Source: Acinetobacter sp.
GTDB taxonomy: Bacteria > Pseudomonadota > Gammaproteobacteria > Pseudomonadales > Moraxellaceae
Length of the DNA stretch: 15,751 bases
Reading direction: 5' to 3'
Assembly: GCA_030523805.1 (NCBI GenBank)
Contig: JAUNHS010000034.1
Coordinates: 1-15,751, forward strand
The notes beneath the pieces are model-generated. The model was not told where the DNA came from. It did no database searches and saw nothing but the letters and a program-made list of their open reading frames with translations. The translations under genes were made by a program, and so were the position numbers. The stretch's first letter is position 1. The number at the start of each line of letters is the position of its first letter. Of this stretch, positions 9,501 through 15,257 are shown one piece after another.

Positions 9501-10205
9501 TTCTCTATTTCAAAAGACGATAGCGAAGCGAATAAAGCTATTGCAAAATCGGGATACATGCAATTTCTATGGCAAAAGTGCTTGGAAAATTCTGTTATTG
9601 AAAGCAAAGTGGACAAAGGTGTTAAGATTAAGAAAGTCTACTATAGAGACCCATATATACGTAGGACTTTAGATATATATATTGTGGTGAATTTATTCTC
9701 TATTTTAAAAGCATATTATGATGATGCTAGTGAATTAGAGGTAACAACGAAAGTTCCAGATGCTGGAAATAAGCAGAATGGGCAGAATAGGCAGGATAAA
9801 ATTCAATGGGACGACACCAGCATACGTGAGTGGAGTAATAAGATTAGAACACTTATATACCAAGCCACAGGAGTTAAATATAATCAGACAGCGTTTAATT
9901 TTGAGACTGAAGTGGAACATGACCGTAAATTATTTATTTATTGGGCAGATGGCTGTCGTACGGAAATAATGATAGGTCATGGTTTATGTGGTCCTGTAGA
10001 GTTTATTGAAGGAAAAGGAATTCGGTTTTCTGAGTTTATAAAAGATTTTAATAAACTTGATAGAGAGACCGAACTTGCTATGGATCCCGATGATATGCAG
10101 CGTTTATATGAAAAGCTAAAAGGGCGTGGTCCTAGCATATTAAGGCTCAAAGCGGAATTAAATATTTCTATAGATGGAGATATTGCAAAAAACAAAAAAG
10201 TTTAA
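3585..10205 (+). CDS. druE: DruE-like superfamily 2 DEAH helicase with DUF1998 domain
   Basis: A 2206-residue ATP-dependent helicase or translocase, expected in the cytoplasm acting on nucleic acid in Druantia-type phage defence. Motifs in order: YKHQ near 93-96; Walker A SGTGSGKTE at 116-124; DEAH box at 256-259; SAT at 293-295; ITFTDSRQ at 653-660; TTMEMGVDIG at 1114-1123; QRAGRAGRRG at 1142-1151. Between SAT and ITFTDSRQ lies a cysteine cluster (C448, C453, C481, C483, C493, C496). A charged coiled-coil-like insert spans about 698-757. Further cysteine groups are C1472/C1475 with C1487/C1489/C1490, and CLAC at 1570-1573. The DUF1998 region includes YDQSKGGVGYANLA and ends in CSCGSSCHDC (1752-1761), the Zn-binding signature shared with MrfA and DISARM helicases. 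About 440 further residues follow. ATG 3585 has GAGG 9 bases upstream. All key motifs are intact. The great length and the druH neighbour favour DruE over DrmA or MrfA. Confidence 0.9.
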   Translation: MTTQMTKEQEKFFSGQISQLKAHAVEATLSILGVQDKVRKHLEKELNAGIMGSPVFDVLFPWQGQKKKMGEFTDLFHAKTIEKVLEEQIPTPYKHQVEAWQKLKDQSQVNSLVVTSGTGSGKTECFLAPIVDDLVRTLDNPDDNGEGVRALFLYPLNALINSQRERLTEYTNPFQGKIRFCLYNGKTPETMDEKSGQGKAARENNAGEVLDRKNLREKPPQMLITNSTMLEYMLIRPADHPILAKSQGKLKYIVLDEAHSYLGSMAAELALLLKRTFLAFGVEAENIHFIATSATIGDDENAIRELKEFLSSLTGAQKDRIHVITANREIPTLTPHASNGQETLEDLLAIDHGQMVSPKRFERLEQHERARKIREAFIPDGRAKALQLDTLVKTIVTNKAENTKEAEEKDLLAWLDLLAHTKKNDEEPAFLPLRAHVFQRTLAGLYSCVNPTCTKKEKDSDLGNQWPFGYLYAYEPQNSKCECGFPIYGVQMCGDCSTPYLLVRKGNTKSGKEQLKKYYAEQHDEYMLDTDMATDTTTNVVWVLPKSVTGEIENVDSRYLNQNGELYGRLPKEDCIEIDYIKPISKDKRDDDNLDEEISNNKSRCQLPSCAGVVNMQYLGMPFYMSEAVNVLLPYCPPHNSKVSLPFDGRRMITFTDSRQGTSRLTMKLNDDSTRHVTRHVVYHEILDKGEDCENKDVKDKKAALKIKKDEKVEQENQLKQSDPGESTGIEYVIKHLEKGIAKIEDELQELEKDSFATQYHKSSTWSEVVERLTTEVADGGCLSYGKKVLKLLEDKDNKDAARILLLNELAYRPKRANTLETLGLISFYYPALDKVSAPANWVAESKLTEQNWREFLKILLDFYIRDKRCFALSKEDNDALSSRFSSRNVLLEPVKESEQGVSWKKTWLVARENKDGSVSQKNHRIVKLLMLATQIENVDKIQSWLNTAWLHLKEHKLIVPHSDSNSNTEGYKFNFDQVHLAIPKALYICPVTNRFLDTTFAGYTPYAYGKLESMKQQKQEFNCGEKVTMPIPASYNEDALEKSRKLRDWIANNNDIINAFKEKNLWSDISSRVITEYRIICSEEHSAQINGEALQDLEQNFKEGERNILNCSTTMEMGVDIGGLSSVAMSNVPPHPANYLQRAGRAGRRGESTAFAYTICKNNTHDLRVYKHTDWSFTTKIQPPKAILSSKKIVLRHINAYLLGNSLKDLHASSDNTSSTLSMKLAEFLLGWKPDSKKFKMDFIKDKLAAFKKEKEKDKDKPWERVKSSLYEQLIERLESYVRDSELKSLQVAKDIQKICQHSSYEGNEAHTILQESIASFKSLENGIFAKIGRIFDEYADAGGEYKEQYQKKLVKKLESLANEHLLSALVHAGILPALGFPSDIVQLDTMTYAQQKAEDKQKAECEDNLFRFAGEATRELSIALQEYAPGNTVAIHGRVYKSAGIDLEHYFQKEMGGDTTAQDIREVRYCKHCGQSFIDQPVEDCHCCENPSFQAYQYIQPKGFKVDFYSEPTNKYEQREYIATIDPLVQVDEAIQWQHNPLFSYRSDADGKIFYMHKGRKGHGFFVCLACGRAESILYNKEHKLKKEKEHDGKKFDSMYKLQEYKFSKHRPLYPTGQTSGDYCIAYGRSGLIQDVQLGFDAGTSIFEFVPRDPKTGEYYQYMSKNDDRGTDFLRSLAVALRHGLAKCLGIDTKELRFICKSVVIGDDHDQPVGVICLYDQSKGGVGYANLAQQYMYEVLDHASELVNHCSCGSSCHDCLLEFDTKGDAEILDRNMVAEYLKELLDKLGEFKNDLNLTEIDAQPAFGSFNDIITQHFGSYDTISLNLHGNAEHWNSFVTLYDKVNSWLKIGKNVQLFIDDKQLSQLNAVEKDLIFGWLTTSRDKFKVYQKAKNDEMIVQLSNASSQDECMSFFAYDPTENEFQSSAATPQEDMYWNTENAWAVYSRKCEKISGDILEKEKFKVDSTTLSVFSISKDDSEANKAIAKSGYMQFLWQKCLENSVIESKVDKGVKIKKVYYRDPYIRRTLDIYIVVNLFSILKAYYDDASELEVTTKVPDAGNKQNGQNRQDKIQWDDTSIREWSNKIRTLIYQATGVKYNQTAFNFETEVEHDRKLFIYWADGCRTEIMIGHGLCGPVEFIEGKGIRFSEFIKDFNKLDRETELAMDPDDMQRLYEKLKGRGPSILRLKAELNISIDGDIAKNKKV

Positions 10206-10219
10206 TCATTAATTAAGTA

Positions 10220-10259
10220 AAAATAAAACACTTGTGGGTATTCACAAGTGTTTTATTTT
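10220..10259. terminator. Bidirectional intrinsic terminator between druE and the exonuclease gene
   Basis: A perfect inverted repeat with 17-base arms, AAAATAAAACACTTGTG at 10220-10236 and its complement at 10243-10259, and a 6-base GGTATT loop. The outer arms supply an A-rich left side and a T-rich right side, so it can work in both directions. It sits 15 bases after the druE stop and 30 bases from the stop of the convergent minus-strand exonuclease gene. Confidence 0.93.
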
Positions 10260-10288
10260 TGAGCGTATTATTTAAAGTATTCTCTTAT

Positions 10289-11095
10289 TTATTCAAAAAA
10301 CTGCCGACTAAACGCATGATATTGTGCATTTTTTTGCCAACGCTGTAAAAAATCCTGATGCTCTGGGCGTTGCTGTAATTCATGTTGCGTTTGCTTCACT
10401 AAAAATTGATGCTGTTCTGCATTTAACTGACCTTTCAGCAATAACCAACGCAAATAAATCAACCACGTATTGACCACATCGCCTTCACAATAATTTTGCA
10501 ACTGCTGCCATTTACCTTGCTTCACATAATCTGCCACAAGATAACCCGACTCATCGCCCTTGCCAGCCAAGCCTAAAATCACAGCAATATCGTCCATTTT
10601 GGCAAAATGCTTTTGATGAAACATTGCCATATTATCCATCAAATCAATATGGCTAAAGTGATAGCGATTGACATAATTATTATAACGCTTTTGCGAATGC
10701 AACTCGCCCTGATCCCACAAAGCAGGAGCAGATAAACCATGAATCATGCCACGCAACATGAGCAAAGGTAAATCATATTGCGAGCCATTCCATGTAATCA
10801 GTTGCGGTTGATAACGCTGAAAAATCTTAAAAAATTTATCAATAATTTCTGCTTCGCTGTACTGCTGCTGCGTCCATGAAAATAGCTTCCATTGCCCATT
10901 GGCATACCACAAACCTGAAATACACACAATTTCATGCAATGCCAATCGTTGAAAATCTTGCCCTGACTCTTGACGACGAATTTTGAGCAAGGCTTGATCG
11001 GTATCATCATCGGATAAATCCAATTGATACAACTGCTTACCTGCTTGACGGTCGGTAATGCTTTCAATATCAAACACCAAAACGGGGCTACGCAT
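10289..11095 (-). CDS. PolB-like DEDDy 3'-5' exonuclease
   Basis: A 268-residue predicted 3'-5' exonuclease related to the proofreading domain of B-family DNA polymerases (the DNA_pol_B_exo2 group). It would remove nucleotides from DNA 3' ends using two metal ions. The expected acidic motifs are present: FDIE with D9 and E11 (Exo I), ITWNGSQYDLPLL with N103 and D108 (Exo II), and Y202-CEG-D206 (Exo III, YxxxD, DEDDy type). There is no polymerase domain; the length is that of a stand-alone exonuclease. I chose ATG 11095 because AAGGA (minus strand, 11106-11102) lies 6 bases upstream; a TTG start at 11101 would directly abut that site. It lies 30 bases downstream of cysM on the same strand, so the two may be cotranscribed. 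The family call is firm; the cellular role is not established here. Confidence 0.88.
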   Translation of the reverse strand: MRSPVLVFDIESITDRQAGKQLYQLDLSDDDTDQALLKIRRQESGQDFQRLALHEIVCISGLWYANGQWKLFSWTQQQYSEAEIIDKFFKIFQRYQPQLITWNGSQYDLPLLMLRGMIHGLSAPALWDQGELHSQKRYNNYVNRYHFSHIDLMDNMAMFHQKHFAKMDDIAVILGLAGKGDESGYLVADYVKQGKWQQLQNYCEGDVVNTWLIYLRWLLLKGQLNAEQHQFLVKQTQHELQQRPEHQDFLQRWQKNAQYHAFSRQFFE

Positions 11096-11125
11096 CAGCA
11101 ATCCTTAACATTTTATCATTAAAAA

Positions 11126-12040
11126 TCAATCATCTACAGAAAATAATCCTGTAGATAAATAACGGTCGCCACGGTCGCAAATGATGGTAACAATCACGGC
11201 ATCAGGATTTTGTTCTGCCAAACGCAAACTTGCCCACACAGCACCGCCAGATGAAACACCTGCCGAAATACCTTCTTGACGTGCTAATTGACGCATGGTT
11301 TTTTCTGCTTCAAGCTGTGGAATATCCATAATGGCATCTACACGGCGTTCATCAAAAATAGTCGGTAAATATTCTTTTGGCCAACGGCGAATGCCTGCAA
11401 TGCTTGAACCTTCGGACGGTTGCAAACCTACAATTTGAATATTGGGATTTTGTTCTTTTAAATATTTAGACACGCCCATAATCGTGCCTGTTGTTCCCAT
11501 CGCACTGACAAAATGGGTGATTTTGCCTTGTGTTTGCTGCCAAATTTCAGGGCCTGTGGTTAAATAATGAGCTTCTACATTATCAGGATTGCCAAATTGA
11601 TTGAGTACCAAACCTTTGCCTTCGGCTTGCATTTGCAAGGCTAAATCTCTAGCTCCTTCCATGCCTTGTTCTTTGCTGACTTCAATCAATTCTGCACCAT
11701 AAGCACGCATGGCATCTTTGCGTTCTTGGCTCATATTATTGGGCATGATGAGTTTCATTTGATAGCCACGCATCGCTGCGACCATCGCCAATGCAATGCC
11801 TGTATTGCCACTGGTTGCTTCAATCAGCGTATCGCCCTGCTTAATTTGCCCACGCTTTTCCGCTTGCATAATCATGTTATACGCAGGACGATCTTTGACT
11901 GAACCAGCAGGGTTGTTGCCTTCAAGTTTAAGCAACACCGTACTTTGAGTATGATTTGCCAAACGCTGCACACGCACCATTGGGGTTTTGCCGACATAAT
12001 GGTCTAATAAATAGGCATCGTTTTGGAAATGTTGCGACAT
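11126..12040 (-). CDS. cysM: Cysteine synthase B (O-acetylserine sulfhydrylase B)
   Basis: A PLP-dependent enzyme that makes L-cysteine from O-acetyl-L-serine and sulfide, or S-sulfocysteine from thiosulfate, in the last step of cytoplasmic cysteine synthesis. With the start at 12040 it has 304 residues, close to E. coli CysM (303). The PLP lysine is K49 in NNPAGSVKDR, the CysM form of the motif. TSGNTG at 76-81 contacts the substrate carboxylate, GTTGTIMG binds the PLP phosphate, and SSGG lies near the C-terminus. RRWPKEYLP is a CysM-type stretch. Two nearby ATGs compete: 12040 (MSQ) has GAG 7 bases upstream, while 12046 (MTMSQ) has GAG only 1 base away, so I prefer 12040. The open frame reaches 12106 but the extra N-terminus looks non-coding. 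Identity is well supported. Confidence 0.95.
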   Translation of the reverse strand: MSQHFQNDAYLLDHYVGKTPMVRVQRLANHTQSTVLLKLEGNNPAGSVKDRPAYNMIMQAEKRGQIKQGDTLIEATSGNTGIALAMVAAMRGYQMKLIMPNNMSQERKDAMRAYGAELIEVSKEQGMEGARDLALQMQAEGKGLVLNQFGNPDNVEAHYLTTGPEIWQQTQGKITHFVSAMGTTGTIMGVSKYLKEQNPNIQIVGLQPSEGSSIAGIRRWPKEYLPTIFDERRVDAIMDIPQLEAEKTMRQLARQEGISAGVSSGGAVWASLRLAEQNPDAVIVTIICDRGDRYLSTGLFSVDD

Positions 12041-12077
12041 GGTCATGCTCAGTAAAAATAAAAAATGAAGACAGCGT

Positions 12078-12106
12078 ATTGTATGAAAGTTTACAGCAAA
12101 TTGCAC
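12078..12106 (-). promoter_or_regulatory. Candidate cysM promoter
   Basis: On the minus strand a TACAAT hexamer (plus-strand 12083-12078) is preceded by GTGCAA (12106-12101) with 17 bases between. The -10 matches the sigma-70 consensus at five of six positions; the -35 is weak. The cysM start would be about 38 bases downstream of the -10. No CysB site can be recognised with confidence. Confidence 0.35.
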
Positions 12107-12140
12107 CTGTTATTTTTACAAATGCAATGATGAACAATGC

Positions 12141-12372
12141 GTGATGACCTTGTTTATTTTGTCATCATAGCAACACAAAATCGCAAAAAAACGATTAAAA
12201 TTTAGTTTCTCATCGTAATTTACAATCATTTGTGTCAAAAAAATTGTGCAATATTGAAATTTGTATAATTTGTTATAAATCAAAATGTTAAGTAATTAAC
12301 CTGTATTTATTTTAACCACAGATTTGACTAAAATGAGATTCTGTAAAATTATTTTTCTACTTTTTAATTTTC
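12141..12372. other. AT-rich intergenic region between cysM and the next gene
   Basis: About 230 bases between the divergent cysM and the unidentified plus-strand gene. It is very AT-rich with many A and T tracts. A TATAAT hexamer occurs at 12264-12269 on the plus strand, but no -35 at the normal distance stands out (TTGTGC at 12244 leaves only 14 bases). I see no coding signal, tRNA or clear RNA structure. It probably holds the promoter for the plus-strand gene. Confidence 0.5.
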
Positions 12373-12410
12373 ATGCAATTTTATCACATTGATTTTAAAA
12401 TCATTATTGC

Positions 12411-12451
12411 AAATCCTAGAATGCACAGTCTAAATCCTAGAAACATAGGAT
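12411..12451 (+). repeat. Paired direct repeat and inverted repeat in the leader of the unidentified gene
   Basis: AAATCCTAGA occurs at 12411-12420 and again at 12432-12441, 21 bases apart (two helical turns). The second copy also forms an inverted repeat, ATCCTA (12434-12439), GAAACA, TAGGAT (12446-12451). It lies about 85 bases before the start codon at 12535. Such spacing fits an operator for a dimeric regulator or a short RNA hairpin; neither is shown. Confidence 0.45.
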
Positions 12452-12534
12452 CACTTCCCATCTTTGCCTGTCATAATCATCATTACAAGGTGTGGCAATG
12501 GTGCTATGCCAATTTTTCCCAAGGGGATTTTTTT

Positions 12535-12987
12535 ATGAATATGACCATTTCTGAAGCTAAATTTGAGTTTTTAGATCAATTAGATGAACACGATCAAGCC
12601 TTAGCCAGAGCTGTTTTAAAACAGGTCGGTAGTTTTGAAGAGTTATACAAAATAGCAAAAGCTGGTAATGATGCAACAAATCATTTGGTTCATAACTTTG
12701 CGTGTCATGTCCATACTGTTCCTTTTGCTGAACAGCATAAGGCATTGATTTTTAGTCATTTAAAACGGTTTAGTTGTGATCAAACATTGTGTGAAGCTGT
12801 TGCAGATTTGCGTATGGTTGATTTAGATGTTCAACAAGTGGAAAGTGCTTTGCTGTTGGCTCAATATAGTGAAGATTATGTAGAAGTTTTTCATGCTTTG
12901 GCATGGTGGGCATTAAATCATGTGGTTTATTATTTAAATCAATGGTGTGAAGATATGGGGCTGATTGAAGAGCTGCAAATTGCGTAG
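12535..12987 (+). CDS. Hypothetical 150-residue protein
   Basis: I do not recognise this protein. It has 150 residues, no signal peptide, and looks soluble and mostly alpha-helical, with an acidic N-terminal half (FEFLDQLDEHDQ). It has scattered histidines and cysteines (HNFACHVHTVPF around 58-69) but no regular metal motif, and an aromatic stretch AWWALNHVVYYLNQW near the C-terminus. ATG 12535 is chosen because AAGGGGA at 12521-12527 lies 7 bases upstream; the frame is open back to 12373, but that part reads like a leader. It stands alone, with AT-rich DNA before it and a hairpin terminator after it, so it is probably monocistronic. The strong ribosome site and flanking signals make it a real gene. 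Confidence 0.75.
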   Translation: MNMTISEAKFEFLDQLDEHDQALARAVLKQVGSFEELYKIAKAGNDATNHLVHNFACHVHTVPFAEQHKALIFSHLKRFSCDQTLCEAVADLRMVDLDVQQVESALLLAQYSEDYVEVFHALAWWALNHVVYYLNQWCEDMGLIEELQIA

Positions 12988-13007
12988 TTTTTAATCTTTT
13001 AGAGATA

Positions 13008-13036
13008 AAAAAGCAAGCTGTAAAGGCTTGCTTTTT
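13008..13036 (+). terminator. Intrinsic terminator after the hypothetical gene
   Basis: AAAAAGCAAGC (13008-13018) pairs perfectly with GCTTGCTTTTT (13026-13036) around the 7-base loop TGTAAAG. A T-run closes the right arm. It starts 21 bases after the stop at 12987. Confidence 0.88.
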
Positions 13037-13155
13037 GGTTTAATAGTTTTTTAACTTGCTGTTATATATCATGTTTTTGTTATAGAATTTCTTTTCTTAC
13101 TAGTATAGAACCTAAGAAATTAAACCACTAGCGTATTTTTTAAGAAGAATTCATT

Positions 13156-13182
13156 TTGTTTTTATTCAAATTACGCTAAAAT
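13156..13182 (+). promoter_or_regulatory. Candidate promoter of the toxin-antitoxin operon
   Basis: TAAAAT at 13177-13182 is a good -10 hexamer. TTGTTT at 13156-13161 could be the -35 at a short 15-base spacing; TTTTGT at 13154 gives 17 bases. It lies directly before the tandem GTAATAC repeat and 37 bases before the antitoxin start. Confidence 0.45.
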
Positions 13183-13184
13183 GG

Positions 13185-13201
13185 GTAATACCTAGTAATA
13201 C
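13185..13201 (+). promoter_or_regulatory. Probable antitoxin operator: tandem GTAATAC repeat
   Basis: GTAATAC at 13185-13191 and again at 13195-13201, with CTA between, giving a 10-base period. Each heptamer is itself palindromic around its central base (GTA-A-TAC). It lies just after the -10 hexamer, where bound protein would block transcription. Ribbon-helix-helix repressors typically bind tandem short sites about one helical turn apart, so negative autoregulation by the antitoxin and the toxin-antitoxin complex is likely. Confidence 0.6.
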
Positions 13202-13218
13202 TGACGAAGGGGAATGAT

Positions 13219-13503
13219 ATGACCGCTGAAGTGACTTCAGTCAAGCTCGGTGCACGCAAAGCAGATTTACAGCATTTAGCCGAAATGTATAAACGTTCGG
13301 TACATAGTTTATTACTTGAAGCAGTAGATGAATATTTAACACGTTCTAAACAGCGTATCGCCTATGAACAAGATGCAATCCAAGCCTATGAACATTTCCA
13401 AGAAACAGGGCTTCATGTTGGTTTAGATGAATTAAAAGTATGGCAAGAACAGCTCGCCAACGGTAAAATCATAGACTTTCCCCAATGCCACAAGTCATTT
13501 TAA
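13219..13503 (+). CDS. Ribbon-helix-helix (ParD/CopG-like) antitoxin
   Basis: The 94-residue antitoxin of a type II toxin-antitoxin pair. Residues about 6-40 have the ribbon-helix-helix pattern: a short strand SVKLGA, helix ADLQHLAEMYKR, then SVHSLLLEAVDEYL, which would form the DNA-binding dimer. The rest (about 45-94) is a charged helical tail of the kind that wraps and neutralises the toxin, with GLDELKVWQEQLANGK typical of this antitoxin type. AGGGG at 13208-13212 lies 6 bases before ATG 13219. Its last 19 bases overlap the toxin gene, the usual arrangement that couples translation. Autoregulation through the GTAATAC repeat just upstream is likely. ParD-like or RelB-like cannot be settled by eye. 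Confidence 0.85.
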   Translation: MTAEVTSVKLGARKADLQHLAEMYKRSVHSLLLEAVDEYLTRSKQRIAYEQDAIQAYEHFQETGLHVGLDELKVWQEQLANGKIIDFPQCHKSF

Positions 13504-13817
13504 CCGAACTTGCTCGTACGGAATATTTGCAAGCGATACAGTATTTTTTACATATCGGTGCAACACAACAAGCCAGTGATTTAGCTCAATTGTTCAATGA
13601 TGAATTTGAAAAAGTCGCAACGATTCAAGGGCTTGGAAAATCTTATGTTTTTATGGTAGATACACCACTGAAAAATATTAAAGAACATAAATTTAGGTAT
13701 GGCAAAAGCGGTTATCAATTTCTCTATTATCATGATGAACATCGTGATGCAGTGGTGATTTTAACACTCAAAAATTACCGTCAGCAAAATTATGCTCTCA
13801 TTGAATCCACACCCTAA
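13485..13817 (+). CDS. RelE/ParE-superfamily toxin
   Basis: The 110-residue toxin partner of the overlapping antitoxin. The pattern fits the RelE/ParE fold: N-terminal strand QVILTELARTEYLQAI, two helices (to about residue 47), then strands with KEHKFRYGKSGYQFLYYH and VVILTLKNYRQQ at the C-terminus, as in plasmid-stabilisation ParE-type proteins. Members either cut ribosome-bound mRNA (RelE) or inhibit DNA gyrase (ParE); the sequence alone does not say which. ATG 13485 has no clear Shine-Dalgarno site, so translation is probably coupled to the antitoxin, which it overlaps by 19 bases. The frame looks complete with no truncation. No terminator is seen before rlmD, 38 bases downstream. Confidence 0.83.
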   Translation: MPQVILTELARTEYLQAIQYFLHIGATQQASDLAQLFNDEFEKVATIQGLGKSYVFMVDTPLKNIKEHKFRYGKSGYQFLYYHDEHRDAVVILTLKNYRQQNYALIESTP

Positions 13818-13855
13818 CGTTTAAGCCCACTTTAAAACCATTAAGAGCATGACTA

Positions 13856-15232
13856 ATGGAACATTACCCATTCACCATACAAAGCTTATCCCACGAAGGG
13901 CGTGGCGTTGCCCTATATGGCACACACCCTGAACACCCCACGCAAAAGCACGGCAAAAAAGTTTTTATCCGTTATGCTTTGGCAGGCGAGCAGGTACAAG
14001 CACGCATTACACATAGCACAAAACGCCTAGAAGAAGCCGATGGTATTGAAATTTTACAAGCATCGCCACATCGTGTAGAGCCATTTTGCCAACACTACGG
14101 ACAATGTGGTGGTTGTAGCTTGCAACACCTTGATTTAGAACAACAAATTATCCATAAACAACAGGTTTTACAATCCCATTTACAGCATTTTGCACAAGCT
14201 GAGCCTGAACAATGGCTTGCTCCTATTCGTTCGCAACGTAGCGACTACCGCAGACGAGCCAGAATAGGCGTGCGTTATTTGCCGAAAAATCAACGTTTTT
14301 TATTCGGTTTTCGTGCTGCTCAAAGCAATCATTTGGTCAATATTGAACATTGTCCAATTTTAGATCATCAGTTGAATGCAGCATTGCCTGCGTTAAAGCA
14401 ATGCTTGGCTTCCTTGAAAGCCAAAGCCGACATTGGTCATATTGAATTGGTCATGGGCGATGATGATGTATCACACAATATTGCCCTTTTGGTGCGACAA
14501 ACCGCAAAATTTTCAACACAAGATATTGAAAAATTACAACATTTTTGCCAACAGCGACAATGGATTTTATATTTACAAGCACCCAATATCAGCGATATTC
14601 GCCGTTTTGATGATGGTTCACAAGCCAAAAATGGTGCAGATTTACGTTACGCTTTCCCACAATATTCGCTACAATTTGCCTTTAGTCCGAGCGATTTTAC
14701 CCAAGTGAATAGCACAGTAAACCGTCAGATGGTGGCATTGGCGTGTGAATTGCTCAATTTAAAAGCAGGCGAGCGTGTGTTGGATTTATTCTGTGGTTTG
14801 GGTAATTTTTCTTTGCCTTTAGCACGTTTGGTGGGCGAGTCTGGGCGAGTGATTGGCGTGGAAGGCAGCCGTGAAATGGTGCAACGAGCCACTGCCAATG
14901 CGAAATTAAATGGTTTAAAAAACACACAATTTTATGCACAAGATTTAACGCAAGATTTGTCCAAAACGGCATGGGCGAAGCAAGGTTTTGATGCGATTTT
15001 GATTGATCCACCACGCACAGGAGCGTGGGAAATTATGGCGTATTTGCCGAAGTTTAATGCACAGCGTATTGTCTATGTGTCGTGTAATCCTGCCACTTTG
15101 GCACGAGATAGTCAGCAACTGATTGCTCAAGGTTATGTGTTGAAAAAAGCAGGCATTATGGATATGTTTAGCCACACAGGTCATGTGGAAAGTATTGCTT
15201 TGTTTGAGAAAATCAGAGAGAATGAAATTTGA
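13856..15232 (+). CDS. rlmD: 23S rRNA (uracil(1939)-C5)-methyltransferase RlmD
   Basis: SAM-dependent enzyme of 458 residues that methylates C5 of U1939 (E. coli numbering) in 23S rRNA. An N-terminal TRAM-like RNA-binding segment (about 1-70) contains the pattern SHEGRGVA. The 4Fe-4S cysteines are C78, C84 and C87 ([10 protein letters not shown]) with C166 (HCPI) as the fourth. The SAM-binding motif is DLFCGLGNF at 310-318. The catalytic nucleophile is C410 in [10 protein letters not shown], and the general base is E445 in HVES. All key residues expected from E. coli RumA/RlmD are present and the length is close to the 433-residue E. coli protein. AAGAG at 13843-13847 lies 8 bases before ATG 13856. 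It follows the toxin gene by 38 bases with no terminator between, so transcripts from the toxin-antitoxin promoter could run into it. Confidence 0.96.
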   Translation: MEHYPFTIQSLSHEGRGVALYGTHPEHPTQKHGKKVFIRYALAGEQVQARITHSTKRLEEADGIEILQASPHRVEPFCQHYGQCGGCSLQHLDLEQQIIHKQQVLQSHLQHFAQAEPEQWLAPIRSQRSDYRRRARIGVRYLPKNQRFLFGFRAAQSNHLVNIEHCPILDHQLNAALPALKQCLASLKAKADIGHIELVMGDDDVSHNIALLVRQTAKFSTQDIEKLQHFCQQRQWILYLQAPNISDIRRFDDGSQAKNGADLRYAFPQYSLQFAFSPSDFTQVNSTVNRQMVALACELLNLKAGERVLDLFCGLGNFSLPLARLVGESGRVIGVEGSREMVQRATANAKLNGLKNTQFYAQDLTQDLSKTAWAKQGFDAILIDPPRTGAWEIMAYLPKFNAQRIVYVSCNPATLARDSQQLIAQGYVLKKAGIMDMFSHTGHVESIALFEKIRENEI

Positions 15233-15257
15233 ACTATCTGCTTAATGGGGATTCACT

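Noticed and set aside
3585..10205. Calling the helicase DISARM DrmA or MrfA
   Set aside because: Those proteins are much shorter (roughly 750-1300 residues), no drmB, drmC or methyltransferase gene is near, and the upstream partner looks like DruH.
11096..11101. TTG 11101 as the start of the exonuclease gene
   Set aside because: AAGGA would directly abut it; ATG 11095 has the correct 6-base spacing.
12041..12106. N-terminal extension of CysM to 12106
   Set aside because: The extra residues do not match the family, which begins near MSQ, and they would cover the candidate promoter.
12373..12534. Extended start of the hypothetical protein at 12373
   Set aside because: AAGGGGA at 12521-12527 places the start at 12535, and the upstream translation reads like a non-coding leader.
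13086..13121. Inverted repeat AATTTCTT / AAGAAATT before the toxin-antitoxin promoter
   Set aside because: Eight AT-rich bases with a 20-base gap are easily found by chance in such DNA, and no T-run or other signal supports it.
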